Assembly (NCBI RefSeq): GCF_900119155.1
Contig: NZ_FPIR01000020.1
Coordinates: forward strand, 17,513-81,512
DNA: 64,000 nt
Origin: Ruminococcus sp. YE71
Lineage (GTDB): Bacteria > Bacillota > Clostridia > Oscillospirales > Ruminococcaceae
Direction of reading: 5' to 3'
Below, piece after piece: positions 8,744 to 17,208 of this stretch (positions are counted from its first letter, which is position 1; each line of letters opens with the position of its first letter). The position numbers and the translations under genes are program-made. The notes beneath the pieces were generated by a model. The model ran no database searches, had not been told where the DNA came from, and saw only the letters and a list, made by a program, of their open reading frames with translations.

Positions 8744-8784
8744 TCGGCACCGTACAAATGTGTGACACTGATGTGCGGTGCCGA
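8744..8784 (+). other. hairpin between zinc-ribbon and carrier-protein genes
   Basis: TCGGCACCG (8744-8752) pairs with CGGTGCCGA (8776-8784). Only TTTGTGG follows, so it is a weak terminator at best; it may be a processing or differential-stability site within the operon. Confidence 0.5.
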
Positions 8785-8835
8785 TTTGTGGATATACGCA
8801 AAATTATTGCATTATATTTGGGAGGAGTAAAAATT

Positions 8836-9075
8836 ATGGAAGCACAGTTCAAAGAGATCTTGTCAAACTACTGCTCGGTCGAGGCAGGGGACATCACCGA
8901 TGAGATGAACCTCAGAAGCGACATCGGGCTCAGCTCGCTGGATCTGATGACCTTTCTCGGCGACCTTGAGGACGAGTTCGACATCGAGTTCGACTTCGGC
9001 GACAACGGTCAGAAGCTGACAGGCATCAACACCGTAGGCGACGCCATCGCACTGCTCAGAGAGTACATAGGCTGA
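8836..9075 (+). CDS. acyl/peptidyl carrier protein
   Basis: 79 residues, acidic, the usual size of a free-standing carrier. The phosphopantetheine attachment motif is DIGLSSLDLMTF, with the modified serine before LDLM. LEDEFDIEFDF is the recognition helix typical of ACPs. GGAGGAG precedes ATG 8836; the frame opening at 8758 lies within the spacer hairpin and has no ribosome site. It lies 23 nt before the AMP-ligase gene, which likely loads it. A dedicated carrier rather than the fatty-acid ACP, by context. Confidence 0.88.
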   Translation: MEAQFKEILSNYCSVEAGDITDEMNLRSDIGLSSLDLMTFLGDLEDEFDIEFDFGDNGQKLTGINTVGDAIALLREYIG

Positions 9076-9098
9076 CCTTTGGGGAGGAAAAAGGAAAT

Positions 9099-10631
9099 AT
9101 GAAAAAGACGATCTTTACAATGTGGAAAAGATGCGGCGAACAGTACAAAGACCTTCCCGCAGTCCGCTGGCTGGTCAAGAAGGATGTTCACGAACTGAGC
9201 TACGGCGAGCTTGCCGCAAAGACCGCCGAGATCAGAAAGGGTCTTGCGGCGCTCAGTTTCGACCACAAGCATATCTCCATCATCGGAACGAGCTCTATCG
9301 AGTGGATCAAGGCTTATATGTCGGTCGTTTCGAGCAGCAACGCGGCTGTTCCCCTCGACCCCGCTCTGCCTGCCGAGGATCTTATCGACCTCGTGGCGCG
9401 TTCGGATTCCGAAGGCGTGTTCCTCGACAAGAAATTCGCGGCTCTTGCTGACGCTATTAAGGCAGGCTGCCCGAAGCTGAGACATCTCTGGATGCTCTCC
9501 GAGGAAAAGGAAGAGGGCGCCGAGACCATCGCTGACCTTATCGAAGCAGGCAAGGACACCCCCGAGGGCGAACCCCCTGCCGAGGACGACGTTTCGATGA
9601 TCGTGTTCACATCGGGTACTACGGGCAAGAGCAAGGGCGTTATGCTGACACAGAGCAACCTCTACTGCAACGTGGAAGCCATAGTATACGACGAGCCGCC
9701 CGGAGTAGTGTTCCTGAGCGTGCTTCCCGTACATCACGCCTTCTGCCTGTCGATGGACTGGCTCAACGGTTTCTGGATGGGCGGCATAATCTGCATCAAC
9801 GACTCGCTGATGCACATGGTAAGGAACATGACCATCTTCAATCCCCACGTAATGCTGATGGTGCCGCTGATGCTGGAGACCATCTACAAGCGCGTGAAGG
9901 CGCTGGGCGACGGCGTTCCTCCCGAGATACTCGCGAAGAAGGTGTTCGGTCCGAACCTCACCAGGATATTCACTGGCGGTGCGCATCTTGAACCCTACTA
10001 TATCGACGAGTTCGCGAAGTTCGGCATCGAGGTATATGAGGGCTACGGCATGAGCGAGTGCGCCCCTGTTATCACTTCCAACAAGGCAGGCGCATGGAAG
10101 CCGGGTTCTATCGGCAAGCCGCTGCCGAACGTTGAGGTGAAGTTCGAGGACGGCGAGATATGCGTCCGCGGAACGAGCGTCATGAAGGGTTACTACAACA
10201 TGGAGACCGAGACCGAACAGACCCTCCGGGACGGCTGGCTGCACACGGGCGACAAGGGCTACATGGACGAGGACGGCTTCCTGTTCATCAACGGCAGAGT
10301 CAAGAACCTCATCATCCTCTCCAACGGCGAGAACATCTCTCCCGAGGAGATAGAGGGCAAGCTGGCACTCAAGGAGTTTGTGGGCGAAGTCATCGTTACG
10401 GGCGAGGACAATCTGCTGACCGCACGCATCTATCCCGACCCTGACACGACTGAGGGCAAGACCGCCGAAGAGATACGCGCAGCTTTGCAGGCGATACTCG
10501 ACGACTATAACAAGGATCAGCCTACCTACAAGCAGCTTTCGAGACTTGTCGTGAGGGAGAACCCCTTCTTCAAGAATTCCTCACGCAAGATAATCCGCAC
10601 CGAGGTGCTGAGGGACGAACCTTTAGCATAA
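9099..10631 (+). CDS. AMP-dependent acyl/aminoacyl ligase
   Basis: 510-residue member of the ANL adenylate-forming superfamily. P-loop IVFTSGTTGKSKGVML, A5-like GYGMSECAPV, A7 LHTGDKGYMDEDG, A8 GRVKNLIILSNGENISPEE and a terminal SSRKIIRTEV with the catalytic lysine are all present, so it should be active. The sequence is more like long-chain acyl-CoA/ACP synthetases than NRPS adenylation domains. It is cytoplasmic. With the neighbouring carrier it probably activates and loads a fatty or aryl acid. Substrate cannot be deduced. Confidence 0.88.
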   Translation: MKKTIFTMWKRCGEQYKDLPAVRWLVKKDVHELSYGELAAKTAEIRKGLAALSFDHKHISIIGTSSIEWIKAYMSVVSSSNAAVPLDPALPAEDLIDLVARSDSEGVFLDKKFAALADAIKAGCPKLRHLWMLSEEKEEGAETIADLIEAGKDTPEGEPPAEDDVSMIVFTSGTTGKSKGVMLTQSNLYCNVEAIVYDEPPGVVFLSVLPVHHAFCLSMDWLNGFWMGGIICINDSLMHMVRNMTIFNPHVMLMVPLMLETIYKRVKALGDGVPPEILAKKVFGPNLTRIFTGGAHLEPYYIDEFAKFGIEVYEGYGMSECAPVITSNKAGAWKPGSIGKPLPNVEVKFEDGEICVRGTSVMKGYYNMETETEQTLRDGWLHTGDKGYMDEDGFLFINGRVKNLIILSNGENISPEEIEGKLALKEFVGEVIVTGEDNLLTARIYPDPDTTEGKTAEEIRAALQAILDDYNKDQPTYKQLSRLVVRENPFFKNSSRKIIRTEVLRDEPLA

Positions 10632-10635
10632 GCAT

Positions 10636-11589
10636 ATGTACAGGATAACAGAACTTTCCGAAACGAGATACATTCACATCTCGGGCTCGGACGGACTGCC
10701 GCTCAGTGTGCTCCGCATCGAGCCCGAAGACCCTGCACGCATCAGGGGCATAGTCCAGATAGTTCACGGCAAGAACGAGCACAAGGGACGCTACGCCGCG
10801 TTCATGCGGTATCTTGCCGCAAGGGGATACATCGCAGTCGCAAACGACCACCGCGGTCACGGCGAGAGCGTGCTGTCATCCGACGATCTGGGGTATTTCT
10901 ACAAGGGCGGCGCTCACGCGCTGGTGGAAGATCTTCACGAGATAACTCTTGAAGTGAAGGACTACGCCGAAAAGAAGTGCGGGAAAAAGCTGCCCGTGAC
11001 GATGCTGGGACACAGCATGGGTTCGCTGGCGGCGAGGTGCTATATCAGAAGGTTCGACGCGGATATCGACAAGCTGGTGATACTCGGCTGCCCGTCCAAG
11101 TCGAACATGGTGAGACAGGGCATAATGATGGTGAAGCTGTTGGAACTGGCAGAGGGCAAAAGAGCCCGTTCGCGGTTCGCAAAGCTGCTCATCATGGGCG
11201 TGTCCTACGAGTTCAGATTCAGAAAAGAGGGGCTGAGGAATTCGTGGACAAACACGGATTTCGATGCGGTCGTCGAACACAACAACGACCCCCTGTGCAG
11301 ATATAACTTCACGCTGGCAGGCTACGAGGAGATGCTGAAACTCGCAAGGCTCACCTACACGGGCGGTTTCAGACCCGATAACCCCGATATGCCTATCCGA
11401 TTCTTCTCGGGAGCGGACGACCCCTGCGCCCTCTCGCGCAAAAAAATCGTTCAGGCAATACACTTCCTGCAAAGGAACGGCTACCGCAACGTCCGCGGCA
11501 AGCTGTACGAAGGTATGCGCCACGACATCCTCCACGAGAAACAAAAGGTCCGCGTCTACCGCGACATCCTGAAATTCATCGGATCCTGA
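10636..11589 (+). CDS. alpha/beta hydrolase (monoacylglycerol-lipase-like)
   Basis: 317 residues with nucleophile elbow GHSMGS, oxyanion region IVQIVHGKNEHKGRY, DHRGHGES motif, acid in SGADDP and histidine in GMRHDILHE, a complete serine-hydrolase triad. Similar to PldB/monoacylglycerol lipases. It starts 4 nt after the ligase stop without an obvious ribosome site, indicating translational coupling. In this operon it might release or edit the carrier-bound product like a thioesterase, or hydrolyse the lipid precursor. A strong terminator follows. Confidence 0.82.
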   Translation: MYRITELSETRYIHISGSDGLPLSVLRIEPEDPARIRGIVQIVHGKNEHKGRYAAFMRYLAARGYIAVANDHRGHGESVLSSDDLGYFYKGGAHALVEDLHEITLEVKDYAEKKCGKKLPVTMLGHSMGSLAARCYIRRFDADIDKLVILGCPSKSNMVRQGIMMVKLLELAEGKRARSRFAKLLIMGVSYEFRFRKEGLRNSWTNTDFDAVVEHNNDPLCRYNFTLAGYEEMLKLARLTYTGGFRPDNPDMPIRFFSGADDPCALSRKKIVQAIHFLQRNGYRNVRGKLYEGMRHDILHEKQKVRVYRDILKFIGS

Positions 11590-11593
11590 CCAT

Positions 11594-11628
11594 CCGCCGC
11601 ACGACTCCAACGTCATGCGGCGGTTTTT
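11594..11628 (+). terminator. Rho-independent terminator of the carrier-protein operon
   Basis: CCGCCGCACGAC / GTCATGCGGCGG stem with 6-nt loop, followed by TTTTT. Confidence 0.88.
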
Positions 11629-11640
11629 GCTGGGGAAAAC

Positions 11641-11757
11641 CCGCCTTAGCTTCGCACTTCCGCCTTTGCTTCGCACTTCCGCCTTAGCTTCGCACGGCCG
11701 CCTTAGCTTCGCACGTCCGCCTTTGCTTCGCACGGCTAGAAGAAAGGTTCTCCCCCA
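11641..11757. repeat. five tandem 19-bp units plus GGGGGAGAACC repeat core
   Basis: Five head-to-tail 19-mers (11641-11735) of the form CCGCCTTAGCTTCGCACNN, differing at the A/T in the middle and the last two bases, then CTAGAAGAAAGGTTCTCCCCC. It is the reverse complement of the arrangement at 916-1028. Confidence 0.85.
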
Positions 11758-11772
11758 AGAAGTCCCGCACTC

Positions 11773-11801
11773 TTGAAATTTGAAAAAGAATATGATATAA
11801 T
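11773..11801 (+). promoter_or_regulatory. promoter of the tocopherol-cyclase-like gene
   Basis: TTGAAA (11773-11778), 17-nt spacer, extended -10 TGATATAAT (TATAAT 11796-11801). Confidence 0.82.
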
Positions 11802-11837
11802 AAATATATAAAGTATATGCATAAAGGAGGTGCGGCT

Positions 11838-12971
11838 ATGGGTTATTTCAACAGGCACGACACGGCGCGTGATGCTTGTCAGCTTTTTGGCAGGCAGGCG
11901 AGGCAGGGATACGACTGGTGGTGGCATTCCTTCACTGCCTACAGTGTGCGAACGGGCAGAGCAAGGCCGTTTTTCATCGAGTTTTTCCTTTGTGACCCCG
12001 AGCTCGGGGGGAGCGGGCCTGTGTTCGGGCAGCTTCCCGAGAACAAGGCGAAGGGCAGGCGTCCCTCCTACCTCATGGTAAACGTGGGTGCGTGGGGAGA
12101 GGACGCTGTTCAGCTGCACCGATTCTACGGCTGGGACGGCATCCGTGTGGATATGAGCGAGGATTTCTCGGTCACGGCGGAGGGCTGTTATCTGGACGAG
12201 CACCGCACTTACGGCAGCGTGAAGGTCACGCCCGAGGAAGCGGCGGCGCATCCCGAGTATATGTGCGGTTCGGGGGAGATGTCGTGGGAGCTGACCATCG
12301 ACAAGAAGATAGCGTTCAACGTGGGCTACGGTGCGGGCAGTCTTTTCCGCAGTATGCAGCTTTTCGAGATGTTCTGGCACGCCGAGGGTATGAAAACGGC
12401 TTTCAGCGGCGAGATAGTCTTCAACGGCGAGCGCTACACCGTCTCGCCCGAGAATTGTTACGGCTACGCGGACAAGAACTGGGGCAGGGATTTCACTTCG
12501 CCGTGGGTGTGGCTGTCCTCGAACGACCTTGTGAGCAGGAAAACGGGCAGACGGCTGAACGACAGCGTGTTCGACATCGGCGGCGGCTGTCCGAAGATCG
12601 GCAGGATAGCGCTGAAACGCAAGCTGCTGTCGGCATTCTGGTACGAGGGCAAATGTTTTGAGTTCAATTTCTCGAAGTTCTGGGAGCTGCCGATGACGCG
12701 ATTCGACTGCCGCGAGACCGGGGACAGGATATACTGGCACGTTGTGCAGACTACCCTGTTCAACAGGCTGACCGCCGACATAGTGTGCGACAAAAAGGAT
12801 ATGCTGCTGATAAACTACGAAGCTCCCGACGGCAGCAAGCGGCATGACCGTCTGTGGAACGGCGGAAACGGCAGGGGAGTGGTGAAGCTCTACCGTCACG
12901 GCAGGCTGGTGGACGAGATAGTCTGCCGAAAAGTCGGGTGCGAGTACGGCGAATACGGGCAGAAAAAATAA
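11838..12971 (+). CDS. tocopherol-cyclase-family / lipocalin-like protein
   Basis: 377 residues without signal peptide. The central YADKNWGRDFTSPWVWLSS segment matches the conserved NWG...P..W.W core of the tocopherol cyclase family, whose bacterial members are double-beta-barrel proteins of mostly unknown role, some handling prenyl or carotenoid lipids. N-terminal YDWWWHSFTA and FFIEFFL also fit a beta-sandwich binding apolar ligands. GGAGG 7 nt before ATG 11838 fixes the start. Firmicutes of this type do not make tocopherol, so the family name should not be taken as function. Transcribed alone. Confidence 0.65.
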   Translation: MGYFNRHDTARDACQLFGRQARQGYDWWWHSFTAYSVRTGRARPFFIEFFLCDPELGGSGPVFGQLPENKAKGRRPSYLMVNVGAWGEDAVQLHRFYGWDGIRVDMSEDFSVTAEGCYLDEHRTYGSVKVTPEEAAAHPEYMCGSGEMSWELTIDKKIAFNVGYGAGSLFRSMQLFEMFWHAEGMKTAFSGEIVFNGERYTVSPENCYGYADKNWGRDFTSPWVWLSSNDLVSRKTGRRLNDSVFDIGGGCPKIGRIALKRKLLSAFWYEGKCFEFNFSKFWELPMTRFDCRETGDRIYWHVVQTTLFNRLTADIVCDKKDMLLINYEAPDGSKRHDRLWNGGNGRGVVKLYRHGRLVDEIVCRKVGCEYGEYGQKK

Positions 12972-12988
12972 AAAATGCACTGTTTTCG

Positions 12989-13017
12989 TTGACATCGGGA
13001 GTGAAATGTTGTATAAT
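12989..13017 (+). promoter_or_regulatory. consensus promoter of the second diguanylate cyclase
   Basis: TTGACA (12989-12994), 17-nt spacer, TATAAT (13012-13017), an exact consensus match. Confidence 0.9.
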
Positions 13018-13093
13018 ATATATAAGGGGGCCGCGGCGTCATGCGTCGGGCTGTAGAAAAATAAACAGCGTTCAAGCTGGAGAAGGGGTAAAA

Positions 13094-14515
13094 ATGGATT
13101 TTCAGAAATTAGCCGATAGTTTTCTTTCGCCTACCTGCATCATCTCGGTCGAGAAGATAAGCGGCGGAGGATACGGCGAGATACGTATAGTTGCGGGCAA
13201 CGAGGCATATCTTGCTCCTATCGAGCATCCCGCCTTTGCGGTATCGCCCGATATCCCTGCGAATACACACAACAAGTTCATCCCGAATTCCCTGTACGAA
13301 AAATACCTTCCGAAGGATCTGGGGTTTGAAGATCTCTGCTACCGTTCGGCGGTCATGAAGACGCCTGTCCACACCTACGTCCACCTGAACAAGCTCGATA
13401 TGTGGTTCGACATCTTCGCGATGCCGATAAACTGCGAGATAGGGAACATCTGCTACTGCACCTACACCACGAAGCTCAGCAGTCCGTCGGACATCGGCAT
13501 CAGCTCGGGAATGTCGGGCGGCACTTCCGAGGACGTGCTCAAGACCTGTATCAAGCTCCACGGCGCAAAGGACTTCAAGAAGACGATAGACGAGGTCATC
13601 ACCGACATACGTATGCTCTGCCGCGCCGAGGTCTGCACCATCATGCTCATCGACAATGCCGAGGCGACCTGTTCGGTGCTGGCGACGAACGTTGCCGAGA
13701 ACAGCAGGCTGAAACGCGTGACGCAGTTCAGCGACTTCTACGACATCGCCTTCTCGTGGCTGAGCATGATAGGCGAGAGCGACTGCCTCATCATCAAGAA
13801 CGATAACGACATGAATTTCGTCAAGGAGGTCAACAGGAGATGGTATGACACCCTTGTTGAGGCGAATGTCAAGAGCGTGGTCATGTTCCCGCTGAGGTAC
13901 ACCGACGAGGTCATAGGCTTCATCTGGGCGACGAATTTCGATACCAACAACACCATGCGCATCAAGGAGATGCTGGAGCTGACGACCTTCTTCATCTCGT
14001 CGCAGATAACAAGCTACAAGATGATGGAGCGGCTCGAACATATCAGCTACACCGACCTGCTCACGGGCGTGAAAAACCGCAACGCCATGAACAGCAGGCT
14101 CAACAGCATCGCGGAGGGGAAGGAGTACCTTTCGTCGCCGCTGGGGATGATATTCACCGACATGAACGGGCTGAAATACGTCAACGACACTCACGGCCAT
14201 GCCGCAGGCGACCTTATGCTGAAAAAGTTCGCGATACTGCTTCAGGAGACCGTTCCCGACGGGGACATCTACCGCACGGGCGGCGACGAGTTCCTGATAC
14301 TGGTGAAGTGTGCCGACAGTGAAGAGCTCGCGTCGAAGGTCGCGGCGCTCGCGGAGCGTTCGTATGACCCCGAGGGCATATGCTTTGCCGTGGGCAGCAG
14401 CTTTATCGCGCAGGGAAGCGATATCCACGACGCCATGCACACCGCGGACGAGGCTATGTACAGGAACAAGGCACGTTTCTACGCAGAACATCCCGAACGC
14501 AAAACAAGGCTGTAA
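13094..14515 (+). CDS. PAS/GAF-GGDEF diguanylate cyclase
   Basis: 473 residues, cytoplasmic. An N-terminal PAS-like region (about 1-140), a GAF-like region (about 150-310, CRAEVCTIMLIDN, VMFPLRYTDEVIGFIWATN) and a C-terminal GGDEF domain. Catalytic GGDEF is exact (IYRTGGDEFLIL) with FTDMNGLKYVNDTHGHAAGD metal/nucleotide site, so an active c-di-GMP synthase is expected. No RxxD inhibitory site is seen before the motif. The start at 13094 lies after AAGGGG and 77 nt after a consensus promoter; the open frame extends further upstream into the preceding gene but that is not credible. Confidence 0.88.
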   Translation: MDFQKLADSFLSPTCIISVEKISGGGYGEIRIVAGNEAYLAPIEHPAFAVSPDIPANTHNKFIPNSLYEKYLPKDLGFEDLCYRSAVMKTPVHTYVHLNKLDMWFDIFAMPINCEIGNICYCTYTTKLSSPSDIGISSGMSGGTSEDVLKTCIKLHGAKDFKKTIDEVITDIRMLCRAEVCTIMLIDNAEATCSVLATNVAENSRLKRVTQFSDFYDIAFSWLSMIGESDCLIIKNDNDMNFVKEVNRRWYDTLVEANVKSVVMFPLRYTDEVIGFIWATNFDTNNTMRIKEMLELTTFFISSQITSYKMMERLEHISYTDLLTGVKNRNAMNSRLNSIAEGKEYLSSPLGMIFTDMNGLKYVNDTHGHAAGDLMLKKFAILLQETVPDGDIYRTGGDEFLILVKCADSEELASKVAALAERSYDPEGICFAVGSSFIAQGSDIHDAMHTADEAMYRNKARFYAEHPERKTRL

Positions 14516-14565
14516 AAGCCGCAGGCATAACTCGGTCAGGCTGTTATATCATTACATATTGAGAG

Positions 14566-14593
14566 AGTCCGCCTTTTCGGGGCGGACTTTTTG
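14566..14593 (+). terminator. terminator of the cyclase gene
   Basis: AGTCCGCC / GGCGGACT stem with 7-nt loop and a T run. Confidence 0.85.
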
Positions 14594-14720
14594 CTGTATT
14601 CGGCTCTGTGACTTCCTACAAATAAGATGTCGGTTTTTTGTGTATCATACCGAGAATGGTCGCCGTAACGTGTGATTAAATATTCAAGTATACGAAAATA
14701 TCTTTGTAACAAAAAGTACA

Positions 14721-14749
14721 TTGAATCACAAATACAAAAGTAGTATAAT
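14721..14749 (+). promoter_or_regulatory. promoter of the SulP gene
   Basis: TTGAAT (14721-14726), 17 nt, TATAAT (14744-14749). The leader holds a short GCCGAC/GTCGGC hairpin (14761-14782). Confidence 0.78.
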
Positions 14750-14812
14750 CTTATTTGTCCGCCGACTTTTTTGGCTGTCGGCAAAGATTTTTTATAAACG
14801 GGGTCAGAGAAT

Positions 14813-16495
14813 ATGAAAGTTCAGCAGAACACCTCTGTAAAGGCTACGGAGGAAAAACTCAAACCGAAGCTGTTTTCGGTCATCAAAGGCTACACACCTC
14901 AGCAGTTCGTAAAAGACCTTATCGCAGGCGTTATCGTCGCGATAATCGCTCTGCCGCTGTCGATAGCGCTGGCACTCGCGTCGGGAGTCAATCCCGAGCA
15001 GGGTCTGTACACCTCCATCGTAGCAGGCTTCATCGTGTCGTTCCTCGGCGGAAGCCGCGTGCAGATAGCAGGCCCTACAGCCGCATTCGCGACCATAGTG
15101 GCAGGCATCGTCGCCTCGGAGGGCATGGACGGTCTGGTCATCTCGACGGTCATGGCAGGCATCATCATGATAATCATGGGCGTATGCAGGTTCGGAAAGC
15201 TTATAAAGTACATCCCGGGCACTATCACATCGGGCTTTACTTTCGGCATCGCGGTGACGATACTCATCGGACAGATAAAGGATTTCCTCGGTCTGACATT
15301 CAAGCACTCACCTATCGAGACGGCTGACAAGGTCATTGAGGTCTGCCGCTGCATCGGGACATTCAACCCGAACGCACTTCTTATCGGCGTCATCTCGCTG
15401 GCGATACTCATTCTCTGGCCGAAGAAGCTGGAGAAGATACCCGCTTCGCTCATCGCTGTCATCGTATGTTCGGCTATCGTGAAGCTGACGGGCATGAACG
15501 TGAACACCATCGGCGACCTTTACACCATTTCTTCCGCACCCCCGAAGTTCTCACTGCCTGCGGTGAGCTTCGCAAGGATACGTACCCTTGTTCCCTCGGC
15601 ATTTACCATCGCGCTTCTGGCGGCGGTGGAGTCGCTGCTCTCCTGCGTTGTCGCTGACGGCATGATAGGCTCGAAGCACCGTTCCAATATGGAGCTTATC
15701 GCACAGGGCGCCGCAAACATCGGTTCGGCGCTGTTCGGCGGTATCCCCGCTACGGGCGCTATCGCAAGAACAGCCGCCAACGTCAAGAACGGCGGCAGAA
15801 CACCTGTTTCGGGCATGGTACATTCGATAGTGGTGCTGCTGATACTCGTGCTGCTGATGCAGTTCGCAGCCATGATACCGATGCCTACCATCGCGGCGAT
15901 ACTCTTCATCGTGGCGTACAATATGTGCGGCTGGAGAAACATCCGCAACACCCTGAAGACCGCTCCCAAGAGCGACATCGCGGTGCTGCTGACCACTCTC
16001 GTGCTGACCGTCGTGTTCGACCTTGTGGTGGCTATCGGCGTTGGCATGGTAATGGCTTCGCTGCTCTTCATGAAGCGCATGGCTGACGTTACCGAGGCTC
16101 ACACCTGGATCGACGACGACGATGAGGACACCGACCCCGACAATATTCTTCTCAAGCACATCCCCGAGCACACAAAGGTCTACGAGATCAACGGACCTAT
16201 GTTCTTCGCGGCTTCCGAGAAGTTCCGCTATATGCTGCACGATAAGGACACGAACGTTCTCGTTATCCGCATGAGGAACGTTCCCGCCATCGACGAGTCG
16301 GGCGTTGCGGCGCTCAGGGATGTCGTGAGCAGCTGCGCAAAGCAGAACGTGAAGGTCGTGTTCTCACACGTAAACGAGCAACCGTTCCACGCGATGCAGA
16401 AGGCTGGTCTGACCGAAACGGTCGGCAGTGAGAATTTCTGCGATCACATCGATACAGCGCTGCTGCGTGCCGAGGAGATAGCTCTTTCGGCGTGA
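14813..16495 (+). CDS. SulP-family anion permease with STAS domain
   Basis: 560-residue inner-membrane transporter. About 10-14 hydrophobic segments from residue 35 to 430 carry SulP signatures (VNPEQGLYTSIVAGFIVSF, GPTAAFATIV, SALFGGIPATGAIARTAANV). The C-terminal STAS domain (about 445-555) has RMRNVPAIDESGVAAL, where the serine is the usual phospho- or ligand-responsive position. SulP proteins carry sulfate, bicarbonate or dicarboxylates; nothing here decides between them. It is monocistronic with its own promoter and terminator. Confidence 0.9.
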   Translation: MKVQQNTSVKATEEKLKPKLFSVIKGYTPQQFVKDLIAGVIVAIIALPLSIALALASGVNPEQGLYTSIVAGFIVSFLGGSRVQIAGPTAAFATIVAGIVASEGMDGLVISTVMAGIIMIIMGVCRFGKLIKYIPGTITSGFTFGIAVTILIGQIKDFLGLTFKHSPIETADKVIEVCRCIGTFNPNALLIGVISLAILILWPKKLEKIPASLIAVIVCSAIVKLTGMNVNTIGDLYTISSAPPKFSLPAVSFARIRTLVPSAFTIALLAAVESLLSCVVADGMIGSKHRSNMELIAQGAANIGSALFGGIPATGAIARTAANVKNGGRTPVSGMVHSIVVLLILVLLMQFAAMIPMPTIAAILFIVAYNMCGWRNIRNTLKTAPKSDIAVLLTTLVLTVVFDLVVAIGVGMVMASLLFMKRMADVTEAHTWIDDDDEDTDPDNILLKHIPEHTKVYEINGPMFFAASEKFRYMLHDKDTNVLVIRMRNVPAIDESGVAALRDVVSSCAKQNVKVVFSHVNEQPFHAMQKAGLTETVGSENFCDHIDTALLRAEEIALSA

Positions 16496-16505
16496 TAATG
16501 ACAGC

Positions 16506-16541
16506 TTGCCGTCCGGACAGTCCGGGCGGTATTTGCTTTTT
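16506..16541 (+). terminator. terminator of the SulP gene
   Basis: GCCGTCCGGAC pairs with GTCCGGGCGGT with a wobble, followed by ATTTGCTTTTT. Confidence 0.7.
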
Positions 16542-16561
16542 ATGGGAGATAGTGGTATAAT
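16533..16561 (+). promoter_or_regulatory. promoter of the ECF sigma operon
   Basis: TTGCTT (16533-16538), 17 nt, TATAAT (16556-16561), overlapping the tail of the preceding terminator. Confidence 0.6.
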
Positions 16562-16701
16562 GTCTTTACGGGCTGATACCGAAGTTGATTGTATATTATG
16601 ACGAAAAGGCACTTTGATTTTTGTTCATTCCTACAAAGTTGCCGCTTTTCTGTCAGAAATGACCTTTACCAAACAATTAGTTAGCAGAGGAGGCGAGAGA
16701 T

Positions 16702-17208
16702 ATGGCACAAAATAATACCGACGATCTGACCCGGGTGATCGAACGGTACAGAGAGCTTATCTACGGTCTGGCGCTCGCGGAGACAAACTGCCGCGCCGAC
16801 GCCGATGACGTCTATCAGGAAGTCTTTCTGCTGTACTATACGAAAGATCTGGTCTTTGAGGACGAAAAGGCGAGACGTTCATGGCTCATACGTGCCTGCA
16901 TCAACATCTCGCGGACCTGCAACAAAAGCTCGTGGTACCGAAAACGCTCGGACGATGATCTTGACTCGATCCCCGACGAACGCTCCTGTCGGACGCCTGC
17001 ACAGCAGGAACTGTGGGAAGCGGTGAAGTCGCTGAAGCCGAAATACCGTACCGCTGTGTATATGTACTACTTTGAGAACATACCGTCCGCAGAGATAGCC
17101 GAGACCCTCGGCATATCGGAGGACGCACTTAGAACAAGACTTTCGCGCGCGAGAAAGATCTTGAAAGAAAAAATGAGGGAGAGTGGTTATTTTGAAAAAG
17201 CTATGTGA
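16702..17208 (+). CDS. ECF-type RNA polymerase sigma factor
   Basis: 168 residues with sigma-2 (DADDVYQEVFLLYYT, SWLIRACINISRTCNKSSWYRK) and sigma-4 (LKPKYRTAVYMYYFENIPSAEIAETLGISEDALRTRLSRARKIL, split here only for naming) regions, the typical size of group IV sigma factors. GGAGGCGAGAG precedes the ATG. The downstream gene overlaps its end and encodes a single-span membrane protein, the usual arrangement for an anti-sigma partner. No obvious autoregulated ECF promoter was identified; a sigma-A promoter lies upstream. Confidence 0.9.
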   Translation: MAQNNTDDLTRVIERYRELIYGLALAETNCRADADDVYQEVFLLYYTKDLVFEDEKARRSWLIRACINISRTCNKSSWYRKRSDDDLDSIPDERSCRTPAQQELWEAVKSLKPKYRTAVYMYYFENIPSAEIAETLGISEDALRTRLSRARKILKEKMRESGYFEKAM

